The notes under the pieces are model-generated. The model did not search any database and was not told where the DNA came from. It worked only from the letters and a program-made list of their open reading frames with translations. 64,000 nucleotides of DNA from Enterobacter_D sp963521185 (GTDB taxonomy: Bacteria > Pseudomonadota > Gammaproteobacteria > Enterobacterales > Enterobacteriaceae): contig CAUQTV010000008.1 in assembly GCA_963521185.1 (NCBI GenBank), forward strand, positions 1 through 64,000, written 5' to 3'. The position numbers and the translations under genes were made by a program. This document shows positions 46,705 to 56,212 of the stretch, piece by piece. Positions within the stretch are counted from its first letter, which is position 1. The number at the start of each line of letters is the position of its first letter.

Positions 46705-47415
46705 TTAAATATCAAAATCAACCTGATTATCTGCACCGTAATCATCGACGATTTTTAAGGTCAAAGGAGATGCTCTCTTGCCTTTTGGTAAGTTAATTTG
46801 TTGTGTTGATTTAGGAGGAATAATCACACCATTAGCAAACGCCAACTTTTTCCCATTAACAGTCATTTCTGCACGACGTAAATTGACATAATATCCGGTT
46901 GGATTTTCAATACTCGCAGAATTTAAACCATCAGCCTTAACTTTGATCTCATGCCCTATATCATTAACATTACCTTTGAGATGATCAGGGCGATAGAAGA
47001 CCTTCAGTCTGTTGTCCAGTACCAGTACGATCTTATTAGAATCGTGCTCACTAGATTTAAAAGACGGAATTTGTACAAAGTTGAAATAAAAAAGTGACTC
47101 TCGATCTTCCGGTAGTTTCGGTCCAACATATTTCATGCGGATAACCTGGCCACCCATGGGTTCAACTCGGAACATCTGTGGTGTCAGGACAAAAGAATTA
47201 TCGGCATTGCTCGCTGTTGGATTTTTACCTCCTTTATCAATCCATACCTGAACAATGTTAGGATAATTATCTTTATTAGTTAATTGCAGAACTTTTTCAC
47301 GACTGCCCGCCGGATAAATAATTCTGGTTCCTGTCATCACCACGCTGGCATGAGCCGCAGTAGCTAATGTCATAATAGCTAATAAAGAAAAGGATAAATG
47401 CTTAATGATTTTCAT
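46705..47415 (-). CDS. Periplasmic fimbrial chaperone
   Basis: A 236-residue PapD-like chaperone with a signal peptide ending AAHA. Conserved motifs are FRVEPMGGQVIRMKYVGPKL, PEDRESLFYFNFVQIPS and the Arg/Lys of the subunit-anchoring cleft. It caps pilin subunits before delivery to the usher. It lies between the pilin and usher genes in a minus-strand operon. Confidence 0.93.
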   Translation of the reverse strand: MKIIKHLSFSLLAIMTLATAAHASVVMTGTRIIYPAGSREKVLQLTNKDNYPNIVQVWIDKGGKNPTASNADNSFVLTPQMFRVEPMGGQVIRMKYVGPKLPEDRESLFYFNFVQIPSFKSSEHDSNKIVLVLDNRLKVFYRPDHLKGNVNDIGHEIKVKADGLNSASIENPTGYYVNLRRAEMTVNGKKLAFANGVIIPPKSTQQINLPKGKRASPLTLKIVDDYGADNQVDFDI

Positions 47416-47436
47416 GAATTACCTGCACAAAAATAT

Positions 47437-47459
47437 CTGACAGCCTAAAAGGCTGCCAG
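47437..47459 (-). terminator. Attenuator-like hairpin between pilin and chaperone genes
   Basis: On the minus strand CTGGCAGCC-TTTTA-GGCTGTCAG forms a stem with one mismatch followed by ATATTTTTG. Partial termination here would let the major pilin be made in excess over chaperone and usher. Confidence 0.6.
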
Positions 47460-47482
47460 AGAGTACGGAATTAAAATACAGA

Positions 47483-48013
47483 TTATGGGTAGTGAATAGC
47501 GTACTGAGCGGATGCTTCTACAGTACCCGCAGTTGCAGTCCCTTCTTCAGTGATATACTGCACAGCCAAATCCTGAGAGGCAGAAGTTTCGCCTTTTGCC
47601 AGAGTGATGCCTGGAACTTCAGTCATACCATTAGATAAATCCACTGCTTCAGAATCAGTACCCACCAGCTGAACTTCAACGTTATCTGCGGTACCGGCGT
47701 TACCCATGTTACCGCCAGCAGTAACATCAGTACCTGCGAACATGGTGCTGATAAGGGTATCTTCAGTAGCTGCAGTGCAGTTGGTCAGGTTGATGGTAAA
47801 ATTAGTTTTACCAGCAACGTCATTTGCCGCTTTCAGCGCGCTGGCAGCTACAGTTGGCATAAGAACAACTGGTTGGCTGGCGCTACCGTTCACGTCAACG
47901 CTACAAGTCTGGTCGGCAACCTCACCGGTGAAACGAACAGTATTGTTCGACGTCTGTGCGAAAACCAAACCCGGGGATGCCATCAGTGCCAGTACCAGTA
48001 AAGACTTCTTCAT
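47483..48013 (-). CDS. Major fimbrial subunit (type 1 family pilin)
   Basis: A 176-residue precursor with signal peptide MKKSLLVLALMASPGLVFAQ. The mature pilin starts near TSNNTVRFTGEVADQTCSVD and has the usual Cys pair (TC..., NCTAA). It ends ASAQYAIHYP, with the penultimate Tyr typical of pilins. The ATG at 48013 has GGAG upstream; a frame to 48049 adds 12 unsuited residues. It is the first gene of the fimbrial operon. Confidence 0.93.
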   Translation of the reverse strand: MKKSLLVLALMASPGLVFAQTSNNTVRFTGEVADQTCSVDVNGSASQPVVLMPTVAASALKAANDVAGKTNFTINLTNCTAATEDTLISTMFAGTDVTAGGNMGNAGTADNVEVQLVGTDSEAVDLSNGMTEVPGITLAKGETSASQDLAVQYITEEGTATAGTVEASAQYAIHYP

Positions 48014-48331
48014 TATTGAACTCCAAAAAAATTTATTATTAACATCCACACATTCATACTTTTAATAATCCATATTTGTTGTTCTTAATACAGAACAAGC
48101 ATTCCGAAGCATGTATCGAATGTGGAGCTTATTTTGGCTTTTTCTGAAAAATTCAATATCGGATAAGGCTATACATTTGTAAGCACGGTCTTTTTATTTT
48201 GAGGAAAATTCCCATTGCGGTTACTAATTATGACGAATTATTTCTTTATTTCACAAATCATAAAGTAAATGTTAAATTAATAGAAGTAATATGCACTCAA
48301 AATCGTTGATTTTTACTCCAATGCGTAGCCA
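48014..48331. other. Fimbrial operon promoter region
   Basis: About 320 AT-rich bases upstream of the pilin gene contain no gene. No invertible-element repeat or recombinase gene was seen, so phase variation by inversion is not supported. Regulation probably comes through the LuxR-type and EvgA-like proteins. Confidence 0.45.
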
Positions 48332-49171
48332 TTACTCGCACGCCACCCTCTCTTTCAGTAATTCAGGCCAGCGTGCTGCCCAGTCCGATCCATGATCCAT
48401 ATCCGGGACGATGATGACCCGCGCACAGCGCTCACCTGTCGCACGCTGGAAGCGCTCAGCCACGGACGGTGGCACGGTAGAATCTTTAGCACCGCTAAAA
48501 TGTAACTGCGCCAGATTATTAAGTTTTTTTGCTGAATCAATCGCATTCAGCGCGTCAGGCATCGGTGAGACATTATGCAGGGCATTAACATACGCCACGT
48601 CCAGATTACCGGCGACGGTGCGCAGACTTACCACATCATCACGACGGGCGGCCAGCAGCGCGGCAATGTTGCCACCCCCGGAATATCCCACCAGTTCGAG
48701 TCTGGCATGGGGGTAACGACGCAGCACCTCATTGAGCGCATTATCCAGAGTATCAACAACCTGCGGTGAGAAACGCCGATCGGTCCAGTCATGCACGGTG
48801 CAGCCTGCCGGTAATGGCGGGCCGATAAACTGGCACGGTCGGGCTAAGTACAGCACGTTGGCCCCCGGATCGGCTGCCGCAAGCTGAAGGCCCACCGGAT
48901 TGCGCGGTGTCGGATCGTCTGAGGGTTGCGTCCGGCTTTTCCAGGCAAAACCATCCCCCTCAATGTAAACGCGTAGCACGCTAACGGAAGAGGAAATCCG
49001 TTGCCAGGATCTCACTTTCACCCAATTTGTGTCCAAATCGACACTGATCAGACCAGTTTTTTTTGTAAATGTACTAGCAGTCTCGCGCGGATCGGAAGAG
49101 GCACAAGCGGTTAAACATAAAGTGATACAGATCAATATTAAGCGCACAAAATTGCAACATTTTGCTTGCAT
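48332..49171 (-). CDS. Lipoprotein alpha/beta-hydrolase
   Basis: A 279-residue precursor with a lipobox ending at Cys23 (CLTAC). The alpha/beta-hydrolase nucleophile elbow GYSGGG follows near residue 167, then a later Asp (SGAKDSTVPP) and His (DMDHGSDW) fit for the catalytic triad. Substrate unknown. It sits between the fimbrial operon and the autotransporter, with its own AT-rich flanks. Confidence 0.8.
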   Translation of the reverse strand: MQAKCCNFVRLILICITLCLTACASSDPRETASTFTKKTGLISVDLDTNWVKVRSWQRISSSVSVLRVYIEGDGFAWKSRTQPSDDPTPRNPVGLQLAAADPGANVLYLARPCQFIGPPLPAGCTVHDWTDRRFSPQVVDTLDNALNEVLRRYPHARLELVGYSGGGNIAALLAARRDDVVSLRTVAGNLDVAYVNALHNVSPMPDALNAIDSAKKLNNLAQLHFSGAKDSTVPPSVAERFQRATGERCARVIIVPDMDHGSDWAARWPELLKERVACE

Positions 49172-49368
49172 TTTTAGTCTCCAGCAGATCGTAACTTAAC
49201 GCAAATATTAAGCGCCACAACATTACCCGCAAAAAATAGTTAAGCCACGCTTATTGTTTTTTTAGCAACCAAATGTATATTCTGCGTCTGAGTGAGATTC
49301 AGATTTATCTGAACCCGACCTATACCTGCACATTTTTCACCATAAGCGCGACATCGCAACGGTACAAC

Positions 49369-52320
49369 ATGAATATATTACGTATCAGCCAGCATGGGTC
49401 ATTGCTGGTCGCTTTAACCTCCGCGCAAGGACTGCTGGCTCCATACGCAATCGCTCTTCCTGTACCGAGCGACTATACAATTTCAACGGTCGAAAGCGAT
49501 GTTCAAATCGCCAATGATTACGCCACGGTGACGGTTACCGATCAGGGTTCAGTGAGCAGCGGATCAGGGGCAGCGCTGAACGTTAACCAGGGCGTTACGC
49601 TGACTACGCTTAAAAATGACGGTGTCATTTCGTCCAGCAACAGCGGAAACAGTGCCGACGTCTTTTCGCTGCAAAACGCGGGGACGATTGGCACGATCGA
49701 TAACACCGGTACGATCAGTAATCTCAACAACACGTACAGCAGCTACAAAAGCAGCGCGGTGAATCTGACCAGCACCAGTGACGTGACCACGTTTAATAAC
49801 AGCGGAACGATTATTGGGCCGGCTAACAGCAGCTATTACAGCAGCAGCAGCGATTACGCCAACAATGCAGGGATCACCAATGCCGGTCATGTCGGTACGC
49901 TGAATAACGTATTGGACGCGTCGATTTCAGGCTACAGCGGTATCACTAACACAGGCACCATCGATGCGTTAAACAACGCGGGCACTATTACAAACACCGG
50001 TTCAGGTAACGGTAATGGTAATTACTATCCCACCGCCGCCGTAATGAACACCGGCACCATCGGTTCACTCTATAACTCGGGTTCTATCACCAGCGACAAC
50101 ACGTCGAATGGTTATGATAATTCGGGTATTTATAACCGGGGCACTATTTCAACCCTGGTGAATGATAGCGCTATTCAGGGCGCGTCTTTCGGCATCTATA
50201 ATGATGGTCAAATTAACTCGCTGACCAATAACGGCAGTATTACTGGCAACGTTGTCGGGATCTATAACCGTAATATCTCAAATAATAACGGCAATGTAGG
50301 CAATATCGTCAACAACGGCACCATTAGCGGCGCATACGGTATTTACTCCTACAATTATGATAATGGCGCTAACCAGATTAACCTGGTGAATACCGGTATC
50401 ATTTCGGGCAGCCAATACGCCGTATTCTCTTCGGGCAATGGCAGTTCCGGCCTGTCCATTACCAACACCGGGGTCATTAAAGGTAGCATTAACTCGGGTA
50501 ACGGTGCGCTGTTCGAAATTTCCGGCGGCACCAATAACGCGGGCGTTCTGACGGGCCTCGACGGCGTGGGCGATATCGCCAGCACCAGCGATGTGATTTT
50601 CCGTTCAGGTTCGTTGTTACTGAATGACAACATCATCACCAACGGTAACACCATCCTCAACGATGCGGCTAACTTGCAGGTGAACAACACGCTGATCGTC
50701 TCTGGCAACTACCACCAGAATGCCGCCGCTGCGCTGATCATTGGCGTGAGCGACAGTGCTGTTGCCAACGGCGACACAACCGCAGACAGCGGCTATGGTC
50801 GTCTGAACGTCACCGGTTCCGCCACCGTGGATTCAGGCTCCAGCGTGATCCTGGGCCGCACCGGCAGCACCTACAGCTTCGCCAAAGGCCAGCGCTATGT
50901 GGTGATTGATGCCAACGCGACCGACACCAACTACAACGCCGACACGCTGAAATATAAAGCCGTGGGCTACACGGGTGCTGTTACGGGTTCGACCTACAAC
51001 GACGGCACCAACAGCGCGCTGGTTGTTACGCTTGTGAACGCACCAACGACGCCGGTGGTGACAACGCCGCCAACCACGACGCCAGTGGTCACCACGCCGG
51101 TCGTCACCACGCCAGTTGTCACGCCCCCTGTCGTCACAACACCTGTCGTGACGCCGCCGGTAACCACCGAACCGACGCCAAACAAGGGCTGGGCAACCAT
51201 CCCGAACGCCACGTCATCCCTCGGCGGCCTGACCAGCTACTCGGGTATCTCTCCGCAGCTGCTTAATCTGTACAACGCCTCACTGGCGATTGACGGTAAA
51301 AAAGAAGCCAACCGCGTGGGCGAGCGCCTGTCGACCGGGCAAAACATCAGCGCCAGCACGGCGACCGGTGTGGCAAACACCACCGCAATGGCCGTTGTGG
51401 GTAACCATATGGATACCGTGCGCAATCCGCAAACGGCGGGTGTGAGCGGTGTGTCTACCGGTGATGCCTACAGCAACTGGATCGTCTGGGGCCAGCCGTA
51501 CGGCGGTTATGCCCGTCAGGACGGTACCAGCGATGTGAGCGGTTACAGCGCGAAATTCGGCGGCCTGCTGCTGGGTGCTGACCGTGCGCTGGGCGACAAC
51601 TGGCGTGCAGGTGCTGCGCTGAACTACAGCAACACCTCCGTTCACGGTAAAGATAACCTGACCGGCAACACCTCTACCGCAGACAGCTACGGTGTGATTG
51701 GTTACGCGGCGTATACCGGCAACCCATGGTTCCTGAACCTGTCTGCTGCCGTTAACCGTCAGAACTATGACTCCGTGCGTCGCGCTGATTTCACCGGCTT
51801 CTCCGGTGCCGCGAAAGGTGACTTCAACGGCCAGTCCGTTACGCTGCAAAGCGAACTGGGCTACCCGCTGACGCTGCCGTCTGACGTGGTTATCACCCCG
51901 CTGGCAGGTGTGACATACAGCTACCAGCACATTGATGACTATAAAGAGACCGGCGGTAACGGCATGGCGCTGGACGTTGATGCTTCGCACTCTCAGTCCG
52001 TGACCAGCGATATCGGTGCACGCGTTGAGAAAACGTTCGACACCCGTCTGGGCAACCTGACACCGTTCGCGCAGATCTCCTGGATCCACCAGTACGACAA
52101 CCGCCGCATGAGCAGTGGCGCGTCTTACGCCGCAGACACCATTGGTGAAACGCAGTTCACCACCAAAGGTGCCGCACCGGTGAAAGATATGGCAGGTCTG
52201 TCGCTCGGCAGCACACTGTACAGCGCAAACGATCTGACCCTCGACGCCCGCTACGATGTTCAGGCTGGCGATCGTTACCAGGCGCACACCTTTAGCTTGC
52301 GTCTGAACAAATCGTTCTGA
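49369..52320 (+). CDS. Autotransporter adhesin
   Basis: About 983 residues. A signal peptide region (MNILRISQHGSLLVALTSAQ) is followed by a passenger (about 40-550). The passenger is made of degenerate beta-helix repeats of the form NxGTIxxLxNxGTI, very rich in Asn, Ser, Gly and Thr. A Pro-Val-Thr linker (about 560-605) of PVVTTP-type hexads comes next. The C-terminal beta-barrel (about 700-983) ends in LRLNKSF with the terminal aromatic residue needed for outer-membrane insertion. This is a type Va secreted, surface-attached protein, likely adhesive. The ATG at 49369 is preferred over 49273, which lacks a signal peptide. Confidence 0.9.
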   Translation: MNILRISQHGSLLVALTSAQGLLAPYAIALPVPSDYTISTVESDVQIANDYATVTVTDQGSVSSGSGAALNVNQGVTLTTLKNDGVISSSNSGNSADVFSLQNAGTIGTIDNTGTISNLNNTYSSYKSSAVNLTSTSDVTTFNNSGTIIGPANSSYYSSSSDYANNAGITNAGHVGTLNNVLDASISGYSGITNTGTIDALNNAGTITNTGSGNGNGNYYPTAAVMNTGTIGSLYNSGSITSDNTSNGYDNSGIYNRGTISTLVNDSAIQGASFGIYNDGQINSLTNNGSITGNVVGIYNRNISNNNGNVGNIVNNGTISGAYGIYSYNYDNGANQINLVNTGIISGSQYAVFSSGNGSSGLSITNTGVIKGSINSGNGALFEISGGTNNAGVLTGLDGVGDIASTSDVIFRSGSLLLNDNIITNGNTILNDAANLQVNNTLIVSGNYHQNAAAALIIGVSDSAVANGDTTADSGYGRLNVTGSATVDSGSSVILGRTGSTYSFAKGQRYVVIDANATDTNYNADTLKYKAVGYTGAVTGSTYNDGTNSALVVTLVNAPTTPVVTTPPTTTPVVTTPVVTTPVVTPPVVTTPVVTPPVTTEPTPNKGWATIPNATSSLGGLTSYSGISPQLLNLYNASLAIDGKKEANRVGERLSTGQNISASTATGVANTTAMAVVGNHMDTVRNPQTAGVSGVSTGDAYSNWIVWGQPYGGYARQDGTSDVSGYSAKFGGLLLGADRALGDNWRAGAALNYSNTSVHGKDNLTGNTSTADSYGVIGYAAYTGNPWFLNLSAAVNRQNYDSVRRADFTGFSGAAKGDFNGQSVTLQSELGYPLTLPSDVVITPLAGVTYSYQHIDDYKETGGNGMALDVDASHSQSVTSDIGARVEKTFDTRLGNLTPFAQISWIHQYDNRRMSSGASYAADTIGETQFTTKGAAPVKDMAGLSLGSTLYSANDLTLDARYDVQAGDRYQAHTFSLRLNKSF

Positions 52321-52345
52321 TTTACCGACGTAAAGTTGTTCTCAA

Positions 52346-52376
52346 GACGCCCTGCTAAGTCAGGGCGTTTTTTATT
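52346..52376 (+). terminator. Terminator after the autotransporter gene
   Basis: ACGCCCTG/CAGGGCGT with a 6-base loop, followed by TTTTTATTTTT. Confidence 0.9.
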
Positions 52377-52438
52377 TTTCAGATTGTTTCCGCTACGCTT
52401 CCGTTCGATAGTGACGTTTTTATCGAGGATCCTCTCTG

Positions 52439-53053
52439 ATGCCCTCATCAATACTCAAGCTGGCCGCGCTGCTGCTGTTACTGATTGTTATCTACACGGG
52501 CCTGTACGCGGGCGATAAAATAACCTGGCTGATGGAAGTCACGCCGGTGTTAATCATTGTCCCCGTGCTATGGGCCACGCATTCCCGCTATCCGTTGACC
52601 CCTCTTCTTTATACGCTGATCTTTTTCCACGCCATTATTTTGATGGTGGGCGGCATGTACACCTACGCCAAAGTCCCCATCGGATTCGACGTGCAGTCGT
52701 GGCTTGGGCTGAGCCGTAATCCCTATGACAAGCTGGGGCATTTCTTCCAGGGGCTGGTGCCTGCGCTTGCCGCCCGTGAAATTCTTCTGCGCGGGCATTT
52801 TGTTCGCGGCCAAAAGATGCTCGGCTTTGTGGTGTGCTGCATTGCGCTGGCCATTAGCGCCACCTACGAATTGATCGAATGGTGGGCAGCACTGGCGATG
52901 GGCCAGGGCGCGGATGATTTCCTCGGCACGCAGGGCGATCCGTGGGATACGCAGTCCGATATGTTCTGCGCCCTGCTCGGCGCGCTAACCACCGTGTGCC
53001 TGCTGGCCCGCACGCATCAGCACCAGCTCGCCCGCTTTCTAAAACCGGTATAA
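52439..53053 (+). CDS. yjdF: DUF2238 inner-membrane protein YjdF
   Basis: A 204-residue membrane protein with about six helices and the family motif YDKLGHFFQGLVPALAAREI, plus GDPWDTQSDM near the C-terminus. It matches E. coli YjdF, of unknown function. In E. coli it follows fumB and dcuB, which are absent here. The NicO gene starts 39 bases downstream and may be cotranscribed. Confidence 0.88.
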   Translation: MPSSILKLAALLLLLIVIYTGLYAGDKITWLMEVTPVLIIVPVLWATHSRYPLTPLLYTLIFFHAIILMVGGMYTYAKVPIGFDVQSWLGLSRNPYDKLGHFFQGLVPALAAREILLRGHFVRGQKMLGFVVCCIALAISATYELIEWWAALAMGQGADDFLGTQGDPWDTQSDMFCALLGALTTVCLLARTHQHQLARFLKPV

Positions 53054-53092
53054 CATCTATAATTCGGTCATCATTTCCTGTGATGACCGCTT

Positions 53093-54049
53093 ATGACCAC
53101 GCAACTGTTCACCCGCCACTGGCGGATCCCCGGCGCGATAACCGCCACGTTTCTCGCGTTTGCCGCCGTGTTTGCACTCCACGCGCACTGGCCGGCCTTT
53201 ATTCAGTGGTGCCTCGCGACGCAAATCACGCTGCATCGCTACCTGGTGATGTATCTGCTCCAGTTGAATAATCATCAAATCAGCGGCGGCCTGTGGCTGC
53301 TGACCGGCGCGTTCTTTTATGGCGTGCTGCACGCCATTGGTCCCGGCCACGGTAAATTTATCGTCACCACCTATCTCGGCACCAATAATGAAAGCCCGCT
53401 CGCCGCCCGCGCGATCCCGTTCCTCGGCAGCCTGATGCAGGGCGTCAGTGCGATTTTATTTGTCTTTATTCTGGCGATAGGCTTTAACCTGGCCTCGGGG
53501 GATCTCAGCCAGAGCCGCTGGTACGTTGAAAAAATCAGCGCGCTGATGATTGGCGCATTTGGTCTCTACGTCCTGTTTCAGGCCGCGAGAAGTCTGAAAC
53601 CGCGCAAACTGCGCATCACCGGCATAAGCCCACTCACGCATGCGCATACCGCCGATTGCGGCTGCGGTCACCACGGCGTCGGCGCGGTGGCGCAGGGCGA
53701 CTGGAAGGCGCGTCTCGGCGTGATTCTGGCGATCGGTGCGCGCCCGTGCAGCGGGGCGATCATGATTTTGCTGTTCTCAAATGCGTTGGGGATTGTCAGT
53801 TGGGGCATCGCCGCAGTCATGACGATGTCGCTGGGCACTGCGCTGTCGATCATGGGTTTATCGCTGGCGGTGCGCTATGCCCGCGCACGGACCGCCGCGC
53901 TGTTTAGCAACGACGCGGAGCGTTTAGCGTGGGTGGTACCGGCATTAAAAATCGCCGGAGGCCTTGCGCTGATCCTGTTTGCTACGGTGCTGTTTTTGAC
54001 GGTGATACCGGTGAGCGCGAACGGGGATTATATTGCGGCGGGGTGTTGA
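53093..54049 (+). CDS. NicO-family nickel/cobalt transporter
   Basis: A 318-residue inner-membrane protein. It has the NicO (RcnA-like) motifs HAIGPGHGKF near residue 84 and GARPCSGAIMILLF near 218, and a His/Cys-rich loop (HAHTADCGCGHHG) in the middle. The family usually exports Ni(II) or Co(II). It is not part of the E. coli gene order at this place. No RcnR-type regulator is adjacent. Confidence 0.85.
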   Translation: MTTQLFTRHWRIPGAITATFLAFAAVFALHAHWPAFIQWCLATQITLHRYLVMYLLQLNNHQISGGLWLLTGAFFYGVLHAIGPGHGKFIVTTYLGTNNESPLAARAIPFLGSLMQGVSAILFVFILAIGFNLASGDLSQSRWYVEKISALMIGAFGLYVLFQAARSLKPRKLRITGISPLTHAHTADCGCGHHGVGAVAQGDWKARLGVILAIGARPCSGAIMILLFSNALGIVSWGIAAVMTMSLGTALSIMGLSLAVRYARARTAALFSNDAERLAWVVPALKIAGGLALILFATVLFLTVIPVSANGDYIAAGC

Positions 54050-54067
54050 ATTTTGTCGGCCCGTTAA

Positions 54068-54100
54068 AACGCCGGGTGGCGGCTTCGCCTGACCCGGCAT
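54068..54100. repeat. REP (palindromic unit) element
   Basis: GCCGGGTGGCGGCTTCGCCTGACCCGGC forms a REP palindrome between the convergent NicO and proP genes. Confidence 0.8.
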
Positions 54101-54121
54101 GTGTAGAGCGATTACTGTAGT

Positions 54122-55624
54122 TTATTCGTCGATGCGCGGATGCTGCTGCACCAGACGCGTACGTTTTTCCTGCAAATCAGCGATCTCTTTGTCGATATCC
54201 TCGATTTTTTGCTCGATGTTATCGTGATGCTCCTGCAAGATTTCGCGGGCTTCCTGAATATCCGAGGCCGCAGGCGTCGCGCCACGCAGCGGGAGATTGG
54301 CGGTCTCCTTCATCGTGATCCCGGTAATCAAACCAATCACCGCAATCACCATCAGGTAGTACGCAGGCATCATCAGGTTTTCTGAGCTTTCCACCAGCCA
54401 TGCCGCCAGCGTAGGCGTCAGGCCCGCAACCAGCACAGAGATGTTGAAGGCGCTCGCCAGCGCACTAAAACGAATGTGCGTCGGGAACATCGCAGGCAGT
54501 GAAGAAGCCATTACCCCGGTGAAGCAGTTGAGGATCACCGCCAGCATCAGCAGGCCCGCAAAAATCAGACCGATGATATCGCTGTTGATCAGGATAAACG
54601 CCGGAATGGCCAGCAGGAACAGCGCCACGCTCCCGAGAATAACAAACGGGCGGCGGCCAAACCGGTCGCTCAGCAGTCCCATAACCGGCTGCACAAACAG
54701 CATACCCAGCATGATGGCGATGATAATCAGCACACCGTGATCTTCAGAGTAGTGCAGGTTGTGCGACAGGTAGCTCGGCATATAGGTCAGCAGCATGTAA
54801 TAGGTCACGTTGGTGGAAATCACCAGACCGATACAGGTCAACAGGCTGCGCCAGTGTTTAGTGGCAATCTCTTTGAAGGAGACTTTTGGTCCATCCTGCA
54901 AGCCTTCGCGATCGCCCTGCTCCAGCTTATCGACATGCTGCTGGAACGCAGGGGTCTCTTCTAACGCGTGACGCAGATAGAGACCTACCAGCCCCAGCGG
55001 CAGCGCCAGGAAGAACGGCAAACGCCAGCCCCAGCTCAGGAAGTTCTCTTCACCGACAACGGTTGAAATCAGCACGACCACGCCCGCGCCGAGCACAAAA
55101 CCGGCGATGGAGCCAAAGTCCAGCCAGCTGCCCATAAAGCCACGTTTACGGTCCGGCGAGTATTCCGCGACGAATATCGATGCCCCGGTGTATTCGCCCC
55201 CCACCGAGAAGCCCTGCGCCATTTTACACAGCAGCAGCAGCACCGGTGCCCAAAGACCAATCGACGCGTATGACGGGATCAGACCGATACAGAAGGTACT
55301 GACCGACATAATGACGATGGTAATGGCGAGTATTTTCTGGCGGCCATATTTGTCGCCGAGCATCCCAAAGAACAAACCGCCCAGCGGACGAATAAGGAAC
55401 GGCACGGAGAACGTCGCCAGCGCGGCAATCATCTGCACGCTGGGGTTTACATCGGGGAAGAAGACCTTACCGAGCGCGTAAGCCACAAAGCCATACACAC
55501 CAAAATCGAACCACTCCATAGCATTACCGAGCGACGCAGCGGTAATGGCTTTGCGCAGCTTACCGTCATCAATGATGGTGACGTCGCGCAGGGTGATAGG
55601 CTTAACTTTTTTCCTTTTTAGCAT
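54122..55624 (-). CDS. proP: Proline/glycine-betaine:H+ symporter ProP
   Basis: A 500-residue osmosensing major-facilitator transporter that imports proline, betaine and ectoine under high osmolality. Twelve helices are expected (motif GDKYGRQK between TM2 and TM3). The cytoplasmic C-terminus forms the antiparallel coiled coil typical of ProP (about 455-500: REILQEHHDNIEQKIEDIDK onwards). It starts MLKRKKVKPITLRDVTIIDD, as in E. coli. A perfect CRP site lies upstream at 55839. Confidence 0.97.
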   Translation of the reverse strand: MLKRKKVKPITLRDVTIIDDGKLRKAITAASLGNAMEWFDFGVYGFVAYALGKVFFPDVNPSVQMIAALATFSVPFLIRPLGGLFFGMLGDKYGRQKILAITIVIMSVSTFCIGLIPSYASIGLWAPVLLLLCKMAQGFSVGGEYTGASIFVAEYSPDRKRGFMGSWLDFGSIAGFVLGAGVVVLISTVVGEENFLSWGWRLPFFLALPLGLVGLYLRHALEETPAFQQHVDKLEQGDREGLQDGPKVSFKEIATKHWRSLLTCIGLVISTNVTYYMLLTYMPSYLSHNLHYSEDHGVLIIIAIMLGMLFVQPVMGLLSDRFGRRPFVILGSVALFLLAIPAFILINSDIIGLIFAGLLMLAVILNCFTGVMASSLPAMFPTHIRFSALASAFNISVLVAGLTPTLAAWLVESSENLMMPAYYLMVIAVIGLITGITMKETANLPLRGATPAASDIQEAREILQEHHDNIEQKIEDIDKEIADLQEKRTRLVQQHPRIDE

Positions 55625-55838
55625 TCTATTTCCTCGTTTGCTTTGCCCGGAACCGCACCGTCAGCGAGGGACTGCGCCCTCGTTTTTAGCACCGTGCGTC
55701 GGATCTGTACTGTGTAGCCGTATCCTCTTTCAAGCGTAGCAGGTTTAGTTACATAAGCTGGCTAAAGCCTGGACAGCCAAACCTGTTGACGCCTGAATGG
55801 GCAGTTAATGACCTCTTTACCCTAGCAGGGTTTAAAAC

Positions 55839-55854
55839 TGTGATCAACTTCACA
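55839..55854 (-). promoter_or_regulatory. CRP binding site upstream of proP
   Basis: TGTGATCAACTTCACA has both perfect CRP half-sites and is identical (inverted) to the site I recall at the E. coli proP P1 promoter. CRP represses P1 there. It lies 215 bases upstream of proP. The 588-bp gap 55625-56212 also holds the kdgT control region and no gene. Confidence 0.8.
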
Positions 55855-56041
55855 TACATTTAATTAACATGACAAATAACCCCACTTTTTCTCCTTTTTT
55901 ACCTTTCCGAAAGTAACCAATAACCCCCGCAATTATTTCTCTGCCAAAGAAAAAAATCTTGTTTATTCACAACCTGTTTACACCATTTTTAATTAGCTGG
56001 AGCCTTTAAGAATCTTTACGCGAAATATGTGATGAAGATAA

Positions 56042-56060
56042 CTAAAACAGTGTTTCGTTT
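56042..56060 (+). promoter_or_regulatory. Probable KdgR operator of kdgT
   Basis: CTAAAACAGTGTTTCGTTT contains the palindromic core AAACAnTGTTT of KdgR sites, which control pectin/ketodeoxygluconate genes. It is about 150 bases upstream of kdgT, whose E. coli orthologue is repressed by KdgR. Confidence 0.55.
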
Positions 56061-56212
56061 TGATTGAATCATTATTCCAATGATCGCATCATAGTTTCAG
56101 GCAAATCTTGTAAAGCAGTCACCAACACCAGTAATCCTTAACACCCTGAATTAAAACATAATTAAATTTTGCTTTTGTCGCGTTACGGCGCGATGAGGCG
56201 TGAGGAGTGATA

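Noticed and set aside
48014..48331. Invertible fim-type promoter switch
   Set aside because: No flanking inverted repeats or tyrosine recombinase gene could be found near the pilin gene.
51040..51180. CRISPR-like or intergenic tandem repeats
   Set aside because: The repeats are in frame within the autotransporter gene and encode its Pro-Val-Thr linker.
51280..52287. 335-codon minus-strand frame within the autotransporter barrel
   Set aside because: Antisense shadow of the conserved barrel region, with Val/Gly/Arg/His bias and no start signals.
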